Source: Umezawaea sp036375055 | GTDB lineage: Bacteria; Actinomycetota; Actinomycetes; Mycobacteriales; Pseudonocardiaceae | Direction of reading: 5' to 3' | Assembly (NCBI RefSeq): GCF_036375055.1 | Contig: NZ_DASUSQ010000107.1 | Span: forward strand, 28,290-92,289 | DNA length: 64,000 nt | In this document: positions 8,686 to 17,402 of the stretch, one piece after another | How the letters are laid out: every line of letters starts with the position of its first letter | Numbering within the stretch: the first letter of the stretch is position 1 | Translations under genes and position numbers: made by a program | Notes under the pieces: model-generated | Seen by the model: the letters and a program-made list of their open reading frames with translations, nothing else | Told to the model about the DNA's origin: nothing | The model's database searches: none

Positions 8686-9951
8686 ATGGAAGCGGTACGC
8701 ACCGATCGCGTCGTCGTGGTCGGACTCGGCTACGTCGGCATCCGGATAGCGCACGAGGCGGTCATGGCCGGGCTGTCGGTCCACGGCTACGACACCGACC
8801 GCGAACGGGTCGACCTGCTCAACTCCGGTCGCTCCTACGTCGACGACCTGAGCGACCCCGACGTCGCCGCCATGCTGGCCCTGGGGTTCGAGGCGAGTTC
8901 CGAACCGGGGGTCCTGGCCTCGGCCACGGCCGTCGTGGTCTGCGTCCCCACCCCCCTGCGCGCCGACCGCACACCCGACCTGGCCGCCGTCCGCACCGCG
9001 GCCCGCACGATCGCGCCGTTCCTGCGCGCCGACGTGCTCGTGTCGCTGGAGTCGACGACGTACCCCGGCACCACGGAGGAGGTCTTCCGGCCGTTGCTGG
9101 AGACCGGCGGTCTCACCGCGGGCGAGGACTTCTCGCTGGTGTACTCCCCGGAGCGGATCGACCCCGGCAACCGGAGGTTCGGGCTGCGCAACACGCCCAA
9201 GATCATCGGCGGGCTCACCCCGCAGTGCGCCGAACACGCGGCGCGGGTCTACGGCAAGATCGTCGACCGCACGGTGTTCACCGCGGGGCCCCGCGAGGCG
9301 GAGATGGCCAAGCTGCTGGAGAACACCTACCGCAACGTCAACATCGCGCTGGTCAACGAGCTGGCGATGAGCTGCGAGGCGCTGGGGATCGACGTCTGGG
9401 ACGTCGTCTCGGCGGCCGCCACGAAACCGTTCGGGTTCGAGAGCTTCCGGCCGGGTCCCGGCGTGGGAGGGCACTGCATCCCGGTCGACCCGCGCTACCT
9501 CTCGCACTGGGCGCGCACGTCGGGACGGCGGCTGGGCGTCGTCGAGGCCGCCGACGAGGTGAACACGGGGATGCCCGCCTACCTGGCGGGCAGGCTGGAG
9601 CGTTCGCTGCGCGAGCGCGGCCTCCCGCTCCGGGAGGCGTCGGTGCTGCTGCTGGGGGTGACCTACAAGGCGGACATCGCCGACACCCGCGAGACCCCCG
9701 CGGCCCCGCTCGTCCGGATCCTGCGGGAGCGCGGCGCCCGTCCGCACTTCCACGACCCGCACCTGTCGGAGTGGTCGGTCGACGGCGTCCCGGTGGCACC
9801 GGCCGACCTCGACGGGCAACTGTCCACCATGGACGTCGTCGTGCTGCTCCAGCCCCACGCGGCCTACGACGTCGACGACGTCTGCGCCCGGTCGCGCGCG
9901 GTGTTCGACGCGCACGGCGTCTCCAGGTCCCCGAACGCGGTGGCGCTGTGA
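8686..9951 (+). CDS. UDP-sugar 6-dehydrogenase (UDP-Glc/UDP-GlcNAc type)
   Basis: A 421-residue enzyme of the UDP-glucose/GDP-mannose dehydrogenase family. The N-terminal NAD site is VVVVGLGYVG (residues 8-17), the central domain contains the catalytic cysteine motif GVGGHCIPVDP (about residues 260-270), and the C-terminal substrate domain has the conserved GVTYKADIADTRETPA stretch. The family oxidises C6 of a UDP-sugar to the uronate in two steps. The next sugar gene resembles UDP-glucuronate decarboxylases, so UDP-glucuronate is one likely product; overall resemblance to WbpA-type enzymes leaves UDP-GlcNAcA open. GAGGGAG precedes the ATG. Confidence 0.85.
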   Translation: MEAVRTDRVVVVGLGYVGIRIAHEAVMAGLSVHGYDTDRERVDLLNSGRSYVDDLSDPDVAAMLALGFEASSEPGVLASATAVVVCVPTPLRADRTPDLAAVRTAARTIAPFLRADVLVSLESTTYPGTTEEVFRPLLETGGLTAGEDFSLVYSPERIDPGNRRFGLRNTPKIIGGLTPQCAEHAARVYGKIVDRTVFTAGPREAEMAKLLENTYRNVNIALVNELAMSCEALGIDVWDVVSAAATKPFGFESFRPGPGVGGHCIPVDPRYLSHWARTSGRRLGVVEAADEVNTGMPAYLAGRLERSLRERGLPLREASVLLLGVTYKADIADTRETPAAPLVRILRERGARPHFHDPHLSEWSVDGVPVAPADLDGQLSTMDVVVLLQPHAAYDVDDVCARSRAVFDAHGVSRSPNAVAL

Positions 9952-11390
9952 ACGGGCGGCGGACGGACGGGACCCGCGCGCTCGCCGTCTCGGTGGTCAT
10001 CCCCGCGCACAACAGGTCGACCGCGCTGCGCAACGGTCTGCGCAGCCTGAGGACGCAGACCCTGGCCCGCGACGCGTTCGAGGTCGTGGTCGTCGACGAC
10101 GGCTCCGAACCACCGCTGTCCGGTGAGGTCTCCGACCTCGTGGACGGCGACCACGTCCGGCTGGTCCGCCACGACTCGGCGCTCGGCGCGGGCGCCGCGC
10201 GGAACACCGGTGCGGCGGCGGCGCGCGGCGAACTGCTCGTGTTCCTCGACGTCGACTGCCTGTGCCACCCGGACCTGCTCAGCGCGCACCTCGGGGCGCA
10301 GGCGGGCGGCCCGGTCGCGGTCTGCGGCTACGCGGGCGGCCGGGAGACCACGCCCGCGGCGTGGCGGATGGCGCTGGGCGACGACTGGGACTTCGCCGAC
10401 GCGGAGGCGACGTTCGCCCGTGCCGCGCGGACCCCGGCGCTGCACGACCCGCTCACGGAGCTGCTCGCCGTCCCCCGGCCCGCCGACTGGGCGTTCTTCT
10501 GGACCCTCAACGTCAGCGTGCCCAGGTCGGCCTTCGACCTCGTCGGCGGGTTCAACCGCGACTTCGAGGTGAAGGGCTGCGAGGACCTCGAACTGGGCTA
10601 CCGGCTGGCGAAGGCCGGGTTCCCCACCGTGTTCGCCCCGGACGCGATCACGATCCACCAGCCGCACGAGCGCGACCGCAACGCCGAGGTCGTGCGGGAC
10701 CGCCGCAACGAGCACGTCCTGGTGCGCGCGTACCCCACCGTCGAGGTGGAGGCGGTGTGCAGCTACGACATCGCGAACTCCCGCGAACTGGTCCCCGCCG
10801 TCGAGCGGTTCGCCGAGGGCCTGGTGGCGGAGACGTCGGACTGCGCCCACCTGGGACGGCTGCCCCGGCTGGTCGAGCGCATCGCGGCGAGCGGCCGGGT
10901 GCTCCTGGTGGGCGCCCCGGCGGGGTGGCCCGAGCACCTGCGCGGGCACACGACGGTGTGCTACCCGAGCGACGTCGGCCCTCAGCGGCACCTCCGGTTG
11001 CTGGGGACCCGGATCCCCGTGGAGGACGGGCACTTCGACCTCGGTGTGCTCACCGACTACTGGCGCCAGTTCCCGGAGCGCACGGTCAGCCGCGTCCTCG
11101 CCGAGATGCACCGGACCTGCCGGGACGTGCTCGTCCTGTCGGGGGTGAGCGGCACGCCGGTCGAGCGGCCCGACCAGGACCTCGCCGCGGCGCTGGCCGC
11201 CCACGACCACCCGTACTGGGAGTTCACCGTCCGGCTGCGCCGGGAGCTGCACCAGTTCGACCTGGCCGAGTGGGAGCGCGGCGGGCAGGGGACGACGGCG
11301 TTCCGCTGCGCCCCGATCGACTGGCCGACCGCCGAGCTCGGCGGGAACACCGCCGTCGCCGTGGAGGAGGGGCCGTGCGCACGCTGGTGA
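9948..11390 (+). CDS. Family 2 glycosyltransferase with C-terminal degenerate methyltransferase-like domain
   Basis: A 480-residue protein, GTG start overlapping the preceding stop. The first 250 residues are a standard GT-A domain: SVVIPAHNRS strand, VVVVDDGS nucleotide-binding acid, FLDVDC metal motif, and the ED acid pair in GCEDLELGYRL. The last 200 residues have the strand order of a class I methyltransferase (GRVLLVGAPAGWPEHL, then FDLGVLTDYW) but lack the Gly-rich GxGxG loop, so that half is probably structural. It likely transfers the sugar made by its neighbours onto the peptide or lipid. The next gene starts inside its 3' end. Confidence 0.75.
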   Translation: MNGRRTDGTRALAVSVVIPAHNRSTALRNGLRSLRTQTLARDAFEVVVVDDGSEPPLSGEVSDLVDGDHVRLVRHDSALGAGAARNTGAAAARGELLVFLDVDCLCHPDLLSAHLGAQAGGPVAVCGYAGGRETTPAAWRMALGDDWDFADAEATFARAARTPALHDPLTELLAVPRPADWAFFWTLNVSVPRSAFDLVGGFNRDFEVKGCEDLELGYRLAKAGFPTVFAPDAITIHQPHERDRNAEVVRDRRNEHVLVRAYPTVEVEAVCSYDIANSRELVPAVERFAEGLVAETSDCAHLGRLPRLVERIAASGRVLLVGAPAGWPEHLRGHTTVCYPSDVGPQRHLRLLGTRIPVEDGHFDLGVLTDYWRQFPERTVSRVLAEMHRTCRDVLVLSGVSGTPVERPDQDLAAALAAHDHPYWEFTVRLRRELHQFDLAEWERGGQGTTAFRCAPIDWPTAELGGNTAVAVEEGPCARW

Positions 11391-12355
11391 CCGGAGGAGC
11401 GGGCTTCATCGGCTCCCACCTGACCGAACACCTGCTCCGGGCGGGTGACGAGGTCGTCGTCCTCGACGACCTGAGCACCGGCAGCCCGTCCAACCTGGCC
11501 GCCGTGGCGAACCACCCCGGTCTTCGGCTCGTCGTGGGCTCGGTGTGCGACCGGGAGGTGGTGGACCGGTGCGCGCGCGGTGCGGACCGCGTCTTCCACG
11601 CCGCCGCGTCGGTGGGCGTGCTCAAGATCCTGGAGAAGCCGCTGCACGGCCTGCGCACCAACGTGCACGGGACCGAGGTCGTGCTCGACGCCGCGCTCCG
11701 GCACGGTGCCCCGGTCCTGATCACCTCCACCAGCGAGGTCTACGGCAAGAACACCAGGACCGGCCTGCGCGAGGACGACGACCGCGTGCTGGGCTCGCCG
11801 CTCAAGAGCCGCTGGTCCTACGCGGAGGCCAAGGCGGTGGCCGAGTCGATGACCCGCGGCTACGTCACCGAGCACGGGCTGGCCGCGGTCATCGTCAGGC
11901 TGTTCAACACCGTGGGGCCGCGGCAGACGGGCCGCTACGGCATGGTGGTGCCCCGCTTCGTCGGGCAGGCGCTCACCGGACGGCCGCTGACCGTCCACGG
12001 CGACGGCCGCCAGGTCCGCTGCTTCTGCCACGTCCTCGACGTGGTCCCCGCGCTGGTGGCGCTGCTGGACGACGAGCGGGCGCACGGTGACGTGTTCAAC
12101 CTCGGCGGCACCGAGCGGGTGAGCATCGGCGAGCTGGCCGAGCGCGTGATCGCGGCCACCGGCTCGACGAGCGACGTCGTCCACCTGAGCTACGAGCAGG
12201 CCTACGGCGAGGGGTTCGAGGACATGCGCCGCCGCGTCCCCGACTCCTCCAAGGCGTTGGCGCGGATCGGTTTCCGCCCCCGACGCGACCTGGACGACGT
12301 CATCGCCGACGTCGCCGACCACTGGAAGACCCGCCTGGAGGTCGAACATGCGTGA
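11375..12355 (+). CDS. NAD-dependent nucleotide-sugar epimerase/decarboxylase (extended SDR)
   Basis: A 326-residue extended short-chain dehydrogenase starting at GTG within the end of the glycosyltransferase gene. It shows the NAD loop TGGAGFIGSH (residues 6-15), the Thr/Ser-rich TSTSEVYG strand, the catalytic YxxxK as SYAEAKAVAE, and the NTVGPRQTGRYGMVVPRFV substrate segment. These features fit UDP-glucuronate decarboxylases (UDP-xylose synthases) and UDP-glucose 4-epimerases alike. Because a UDP-sugar dehydrogenase lies upstream, decarboxylation to a UDP-pentose is the attractive reading; the sequence alone does not settle it. Confidence 0.75.
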   Translation: MRTLVTGGAGFIGSHLTEHLLRAGDEVVVLDDLSTGSPSNLAAVANHPGLRLVVGSVCDREVVDRCARGADRVFHAAASVGVLKILEKPLHGLRTNVHGTEVVLDAALRHGAPVLITSTSEVYGKNTRTGLREDDDRVLGSPLKSRWSYAEAKAVAESMTRGYVTEHGLAAVIVRLFNTVGPRQTGRYGMVVPRFVGQALTGRPLTVHGDGRQVRCFCHVLDVVPALVALLDDERAHGDVFNLGGTERVSIGELAERVIAATGSTSDVVHLSYEQAYGEGFEDMRRRVPDSSKALARIGFRPRRDLDDVIADVADHWKTRLEVEHA

Positions 12356-13166
12356 CCGGACTCGGAGGACGACGGAGAGCGCGGACTTCTTCTCGACGTA
12401 CGGCTTCGTCGTCCTGAGGAACCTGCTGGACGGGGAGGAGGTCGCCCGGCTGCGCGCCGAGGTGCTCGAAGCACTGTCCGCCAACTACGAACTGCCCTCC
12501 GAACAGGTGGTGGAGGCGAGCGGCACCGCGGGCTTCTACCTGCCGATGACGGGGCCGAGGACGCCCGTGAGCCGGGCGCTGCTCGCGGACCCGAGGATCA
12601 TGGACGCGGCCAGGGGCTTCCTCGGCCGGGACGTGCTCCCCAAGCCCGCCAAGGGAATCCTCTACCGGGACGCGTCGAGCTGGCACGCGGACTCCTCCGA
12701 CCGCGAGCTGAGGGCCGTCAAGGTCGTCGCCTACCTCGACCCGCTCGACGCCGGTACCGGCGCGCTGCGGGTGCTGCCGGGGTCGCACCACGCGGACGTC
12801 GGCGAGGCGCTGCGGGCGCACCGGGCGAACAACCCACCCGGCGCGCCCGTGCTCGACGAGGAGCTGGAGTCGGCGCTGTGGCCGGGACTGGCGCTCGACT
12901 CCACGCCCGGCGACGTCATCGCCTTCGACGTCAACCTCTGGCACGCGAGCCTGTCGGGCCGCGACCGCCTCCAGTGGAGCGCGTCCTACGCGGCCGTCCC
13001 CCGCGACGACCGGGAGACGGCCGCGGTCCGCGACTACGTCGTCTCCTTCCTCGGCGCGGGCCACGAGTACGACACCGAGCACTACCCCTACTTCGACCCG
13101 GACTGGTCGCGCCCCGACGCGCCGTCCTACGCCCGAGCCCTGACCCGGATCTGCGCTCCCGCCTGA
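12348..13166 (+). CDS. PhyH-family Fe(II)/2-oxoglutarate dioxygenase
   Basis: A 272-residue protein whose ATG lies inside the end of the epimerase gene. The metal-binding HxD is in SWHADSS (about residues 104-110) and the distal His in LWHASLSGRDRLQW, with the Arg of that segment suited to hold 2-oxoglutarate. The layout GFVVLRNLL at the N-terminus and TGALRVLPGSHH in the middle is typical of phytanoyl-CoA dioxygenase-like tailoring enzymes, which hydroxylate amino acid side chains or carrier-bound acyl groups. Likely tailors the NRPS product or a building block. Confidence 0.85.
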   Translation: MRDRTRRTTESADFFSTYGFVVLRNLLDGEEVARLRAEVLEALSANYELPSEQVVEASGTAGFYLPMTGPRTPVSRALLADPRIMDAARGFLGRDVLPKPAKGILYRDASSWHADSSDRELRAVKVVAYLDPLDAGTGALRVLPGSHHADVGEALRAHRANNPPGAPVLDEELESALWPGLALDSTPGDVIAFDVNLWHASLSGRDRLQWSASYAAVPRDDRETAAVRDYVVSFLGAGHEYDTEHYPYFDPDWSRPDAPSYARALTRICAPA

Positions 13167-13203
13167 CGGGTTCGGCGCGCGAGCAGAACAGGAGGTGACC
13201 ACC

Positions 13204-14250
13204 GTGTCCGGCTACTACGGCAAGAGGTTCCGCGACGAGCTGGAGGCCGCGGTCGCCGAGGCCTACGCCGACGAGCTGGGGGCGACCGAGGTCACCCCTC
13301 GGGACGGGTTCGGGGCGCTCGGCGGGCACGCGACCGCCGCGTCCAGGGTGGCCGACAGGGTTCGGCGGGTCACCGGTGCCCCGGTGACCGCCCGGTCGGT
13401 GGTCGAGCACGACACCGTCGAGCGGGTCGCGGCCCACCTGCGCTCCCTGGCCCCGGTGGACAGCTGCGTGCAGCTGCCCGCCGGAGCCGTCCCCGGCGCG
13501 GTCAACCTGTTCTACTTCCACTCCGCGTCGGGCAACGCGTTCGCGATCAGGACCCTGCGCAAGCACCTGCCCGTCCAGTTGGCCGGGGTCCGGGCGGCGG
13601 GACTGCACGGCGAGCGCGACGTGCCGAGGACCATCGACGAGTTCGCCACGATCTACCTGGAGCAGGTCCTGCGGGTGCAGCCGGACGGGCCGTACCTGCT
13701 GTGCGGCTTCTCCACGGGCGGCACCATCGCCTTCGAGATCGCGTGCAGGCTCAGGAGGTCCGGGGCGCGGGTCGGCCTGCTCGCCATGTTCGACAGCCAG
13801 CCGCCCGACCCGGCGGTCCTGTCCAGGCTGGGGTCGGAGGAGGACCTCAAGCGGGGCAGGCTGCGGGAGCTGCTGCGCCGGGTGGGCGACACCTCCGACG
13901 CCGAGGTGTCCCCCGGCGACGCGGGTGTGGTGGAGGCGCTGCGGCGCTCGCACGCGCTGGCCGAGGAGATGGACGCCGAGACCCTCGAACGCCAACTGCT
14001 GGTCTTCGCGCGCACCCTGCGGGCCGACTGCCTGTACGAGCCGGGCCACTACGACGGCGAGGTGCACTACTTCGCCGCGGACACCCCGGTCGAGCTGGTG
14101 CCCGCCTGGCGCCCCCACGTGGGTGCCCTGCACCTGCACGACATCGACGCCGAGCACTACGAGTACGCGATCTTCGCCGACCAGGGGTTCCGCACGACCT
14201 TCGCGGCGCTGGTGGACGAGGCGCTGGCCGGGAGGACTGACGCCGGATGA
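13204..14250 (+). CDS. Thioesterase with degenerate N-terminal carrier domain
   Basis: Start chosen at GTG 13204, eight bases after a perfect AGGAGGT; GTG at 13195 would overlap that site. The 348-residue protein has a carrier-protein-like helical region (about residues 20-85) whose phosphopantetheine loop reads LGGHATAA, so Ala replaces the essential Ser. A type I thioesterase follows: nucleophile elbow LLCGFSTGGTIAF (Ser about residue 175), an Asp in MFDSQPPD, and a C-terminal His in DAEHYEY. It is the only thioesterase in the cluster, while both NRPS proteins lack a terminal TE, so it probably releases the finished chain in trans. The dead carrier domain may serve only for docking. Confidence 0.8.
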   Translation: MSGYYGKRFRDELEAAVAEAYADELGATEVTPRDGFGALGGHATAASRVADRVRRVTGAPVTARSVVEHDTVERVAAHLRSLAPVDSCVQLPAGAVPGAVNLFYFHSASGNAFAIRTLRKHLPVQLAGVRAAGLHGERDVPRTIDEFATIYLEQVLRVQPDGPYLLCGFSTGGTIAFEIACRLRRSGARVGLLAMFDSQPPDPAVLSRLGSEEDLKRGRLRELLRRVGDTSDAEVSPGDAGVVEALRRSHALAEEMDAETLERQLLVFARTLRADCLYEPGHYDGEVHYFAADTPVELVPAWRPHVGALHLHDIDAEHYEYAIFADQGFRTTFAALVDEALAGRTDAG

Positions 14251-15440
14251 CCGACAACGGTGCACGAGCCGAGAACCACGACCGCAACATCGCCGAGTTC
14301 GAGCGCAGGGCCGTGGTGCTGACGAGCAAACCGAGGGTGCTGTTCATCGAGTTGACCGAGAACTGCAACCTGTCCTGCCCGATGTGCCGGTCGGCGGGCC
14401 CCTTCCTGCCCTCCCGCAACATGAGCGTGGAGCTGTTCGACCGGGTGGCCGAGGAGCTGTTCCCCACCGCCGAGATCGTCGACCTGCGCGGCTGGGGTGA
14501 GAGCACCATCCTCAAGCGGTTCCCCGATTTCGTCGACAAGACCCTGGCCCACGGCTGCCGGATCCGCCTCGTCACCAACCTCACCGTGCCCAACGAGGAG
14601 CTGTGGCGGAAGCTGGTGCGCGGCGGGGCGCTGATCGCGGTGTCGTTCGACGCCGGGGAACCGGAGACCTTCGAGGTGCTCCGCAAGGGCGCCAAGTTCG
14701 ACGTCGTCCTGCGCAACCTGCGGATCCTCGCCGACGAGGCGCGGGTGAGCGGTGTCGGCACGGACGGCATCCACCTCAACGTCGTGGTGCAGCCCGCCGC
14801 CCTGCCGGAGTTGACCCGGATCGTGCGCGTGGCCGCCGACCTCGGGATCAAGGTCCAGCTCAACCCGCTGACGACCTCCGAGGACGATCCGGACAACCTG
14901 GTCCACCACCGGGAGAGGATGCTGACCGAGCTGACCAGGATGGCCGAGGCCGCGCGGGCGCAGGACGTGACCGTCCAGGTCAACGCCTCGCTGGACCCGC
15001 TGTGGGCGGACGACCACCACGCGGACAAGACCTGCACCCACCCGTGGATGTACTGCTACGTCAACCACCGGGGCCAGGTCGGCTTCTGCGACCACCTCAT
15101 CGGCGCTCCCGCCGAGCAGCACCTGCTCGGCGACCTCACCACCACGAGCTTCGACGACATCTGGAACGGACCCGCCTACCAGCGGCTGCGCGCGGCGCAC
15201 GGCCGGGGCCGCGAGGCGCTGTCCGAGCGGTTCGAGGAGTGCGAGTGGTGCTACCACAACAGGTACGTCGACTTCGACGAGACCTCCTACGAGCCCTACC
15301 GGGCGCACCAGGTGCGGCTGACGCCCGCCCTGTGCGCGGGTTTCACGCCCGCACCGTCGCGAAAGGTCCCCTCCCGCCTCACCCTGCCCCTGGCGGTGGT
15401 GCCCACGGGCAACGGCAACCGCAGCAAGGAGAACCCGTGA
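14247..15440 (+). CDS. Radical SAM/SPASM protein
   Basis: A 397-residue protein with ATG overlapping the thioesterase stop. The cluster-binding motif is CNLSCPMC (about residues 41-48) and a C-terminal SPASM region has CTHPWMYC, a GFCDH and ECEWCYHN, enough cysteines for an auxiliary [4Fe-4S] cluster. It differs from the smaller radical SAM protein at 586 but belongs to the same broad group. The last 60 residues are a Pro/Arg-rich tail. Position between the thioesterase and an aminotransferase fusion suggests a radical modification of the peptide or of a sugar. Acceptor unknown. Confidence 0.85.
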   Translation: MTDNGARAENHDRNIAEFERRAVVLTSKPRVLFIELTENCNLSCPMCRSAGPFLPSRNMSVELFDRVAEELFPTAEIVDLRGWGESTILKRFPDFVDKTLAHGCRIRLVTNLTVPNEELWRKLVRGGALIAVSFDAGEPETFEVLRKGAKFDVVLRNLRILADEARVSGVGTDGIHLNVVVQPAALPELTRIVRVAADLGIKVQLNPLTTSEDDPDNLVHHRERMLTELTRMAEAARAQDVTVQVNASLDPLWADDHHADKTCTHPWMYCYVNHRGQVGFCDHLIGAPAEQHLLGDLTTTSFDDIWNGPAYQRLRAAHGRGREALSERFEECEWCYHNRYVDFDETSYEPYRAHQVRLTPALCAGFTPAPSRKVPSRLTLPLAVVPTGNGNRSKENP

Positions 15441-17392
15441 ACGAGCAGAACGTCCCGGTGCCCGCCGACCGCCGTTGGCCGAGGTGGCCGGAGACCGACG
15501 AGTGGTCGGTGCAGGCCGTGGGCGGCGCGCTGCTCAGCGGCAGGCTCGCCGTCAGCGGTGCCCGCAGCACGTGGGCGTCGCGCAACGTCGCCGCCGCGAG
15601 GGCGCTGGCCGACCGCGCCGGGCGCGAGCACTGCGTGCTCACCACCAGCGGCTCCAGCGCGATCCTGGTCGCGCTCCAGGCGCTCGGCGTCGGTCCGGGC
15701 GACGTCGTGCTGATGCCCGCGACCACGTGGGTCAGCTGCGCGACCTCGGTGCTCAGGGTCGGGGCCACGCCCGCCTTCTACGACGCCGACGAGGAATCCC
15801 CCTGCCTGGTGGGGGAAACGCCGATCGAGTCGCCGGCCGTGGTGCTCGCGATCCACCTCTACGCCCAGCACGCCGACGTCGACGCGCTCCGGGCGCGCTT
15901 CCCCGACTCGCTGATCGTCGAGGACGCCTCGCACAGCCAGCTCTCGCTCACCGCGGACGGCCGCCGCATCGGCGGCCTCGGCGACGTCAGCATCATGAGC
16001 CTCCAGGCGACCAAGGTGCTCACCAGCGGTGAGGGCGGTGCCGTGCTCACCGACGACGAGGAGGTGGCAGCGCGGGCGGAGTCGCTCGTCATGGACTCCC
16101 GCAGGCGCGCGGAGCTGCCCGCCGAGTCGGCCGCCAACGAGCTGGAGCCCGCGTTCCTGCTGCACGGCGCCAACCACTCCGTGTCGGAGGTGTCGGCGGC
16201 CCTGCTGCTCGACCAGCTCGACCGGCTGCCCGCGCAGGCCGCGCTGCGGTCGCGGGCCGCCCTCAGGTTCGTCAACCGGCTCGCGGCCGAGGGCTGGCAC
16301 TGCCCCTCCGACGACTGGGCGCTGCGGTCGGGCAACTTCTACGGCCTCGCGGTCCGCGTCCCCGACGGCTCGGGCACTCCCGAGCAGGTGGTCGCGCGGG
16401 TCGCGGAGGCGACCGGCCTGACGTTGGACCGGGTGTACCCACCGGTGCCGGAGGGTCCGCTGTACCGACCGGGAACGGTCAAGCAGTACTCGGGGATCGG
16501 GCACCTCGCCGCACCCACCAAGCGCTCACGCCAGTGGCACGAGACCCACGTCGTCGTGCCCCACCACGCCTTCCTGGCGCTGGACGACCAGCTCGACGCC
16601 CTCGCCGCCGCGCTGACGGGCGCCTCCGCGCCGACGCGGGCCGTCGCCCGGCGCCCCTCGATCGAGGTCGTGGTCGTCACCAAGGGCGACCGCCCCTCGC
16701 TGGAGGCCGCGCTGGCGGGCGTCGCCGCGCAGCGGGTCGACGCCGACGTGCGGGTCACGGTCTGGTGGGACGGCCCGGCACCTCGCGACCACACCGCGGT
16801 GCTGGGCCGCCCCGAACTCCGGGTGATCACCGTGGACACCGGGCGGGTGCTGCCGGAGGCGCCGTTCGAGCGGATCGCCGCACTGCGCCAGCTCGCCGCG
16901 CAGACCTGCGACGCCGACTACACCGCCTTCCTCGACGACGACAACGTCTGGGCGCCCGACCACCTGGCCAGCCTGCTGGCGCTGGCGTCGCGGGACCTGC
17001 CCGCCGTGCACTCGTGGCGCACGCTGGTCGGCTCCGACAGCCGACCGGTGGCGGTCGACCGGTTCCCGTGGCTGCCACCGGGTCGGGAGGCGGTGGACCG
17101 CTGGCGGTCGCTCCAGCGGGCGGGCGTCGTGGACGCCGGGGGCACCGTCGTCCGGGACGACGTCCGGGCGGGCATGGTCGACATGGGCGCGTGGCTGTTC
17201 GACACCCGGCTGCTGCGGCTGCTGCGGTTCAGCCGCCCGCGCACCCCGGACGAGGTCGCCGCGCGGCTCGGCGAGGACGACGTCGTCCTCGAACAGCTCG
17301 ACCGGCTCGGCGTGCCGACCGCGTGCACGGGGCTGCCGTCGCTGCGCTACCGCCTCGGCGGCATGTCCAATCCCGAGCACGCCGCGATCTGA
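15437..17392 (+). CDS. DegT/DnrJ-type aminotransferase fused to a glycosyltransferase-like domain
   Basis: A 651-residue fusion with GTG start overlapping the upstream stop. Residues 1-400 are a fold-type I PLP enzyme of the DegT/DnrJ/EryC1/StrS group: TTSGSSAILVALQAL at the cofactor phosphate, EDASHSQ for the PLP-facing Asp, and the Schiff-base Lys in QATKVLTSGEGG (about residue 195). Residues 410-650 form a GT-A-like domain (SIEVVVVTKGDR, TAFLDDDNVWAPDH as the DxD-like site, GEDDVVLEQL). The enzyme may aminate a keto-sugar and then transfer it. The combination in one chain is unusual; a role with an aminopentose made from the UDP-sugar genes is an inference. Confidence 0.75.
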   Translation: MNEQNVPVPADRRWPRWPETDEWSVQAVGGALLSGRLAVSGARSTWASRNVAAARALADRAGREHCVLTTSGSSAILVALQALGVGPGDVVLMPATTWVSCATSVLRVGATPAFYDADEESPCLVGETPIESPAVVLAIHLYAQHADVDALRARFPDSLIVEDASHSQLSLTADGRRIGGLGDVSIMSLQATKVLTSGEGGAVLTDDEEVAARAESLVMDSRRRAELPAESAANELEPAFLLHGANHSVSEVSAALLLDQLDRLPAQAALRSRAALRFVNRLAAEGWHCPSDDWALRSGNFYGLAVRVPDGSGTPEQVVARVAEATGLTLDRVYPPVPEGPLYRPGTVKQYSGIGHLAAPTKRSRQWHETHVVVPHHAFLALDDQLDALAAALTGASAPTRAVARRPSIEVVVVTKGDRPSLEAALAGVAAQRVDADVRVTVWWDGPAPRDHTAVLGRPELRVITVDTGRVLPEAPFERIAALRQLAAQTCDADYTAFLDDDNVWAPDHLASLLALASRDLPAVHSWRTLVGSDSRPVAVDRFPWLPPGREAVDRWRSLQRAGVVDAGGTVVRDDVRAGMVDMGAWLFDTRLLRLLRFSRPRTPDEVAARLGEDDVVLEQLDRLGVPTACTGLPSLRYRLGGMSNPEHAAI

Positions 17393-17402
17393 GGGGTGGC
17401 AC

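Noticed and set aside
13195..13203. GTG 13195 as start of the thioesterase gene
   Set aside because: It overlaps the AGGAGGT ribosome binding site that fits GTG 13204.
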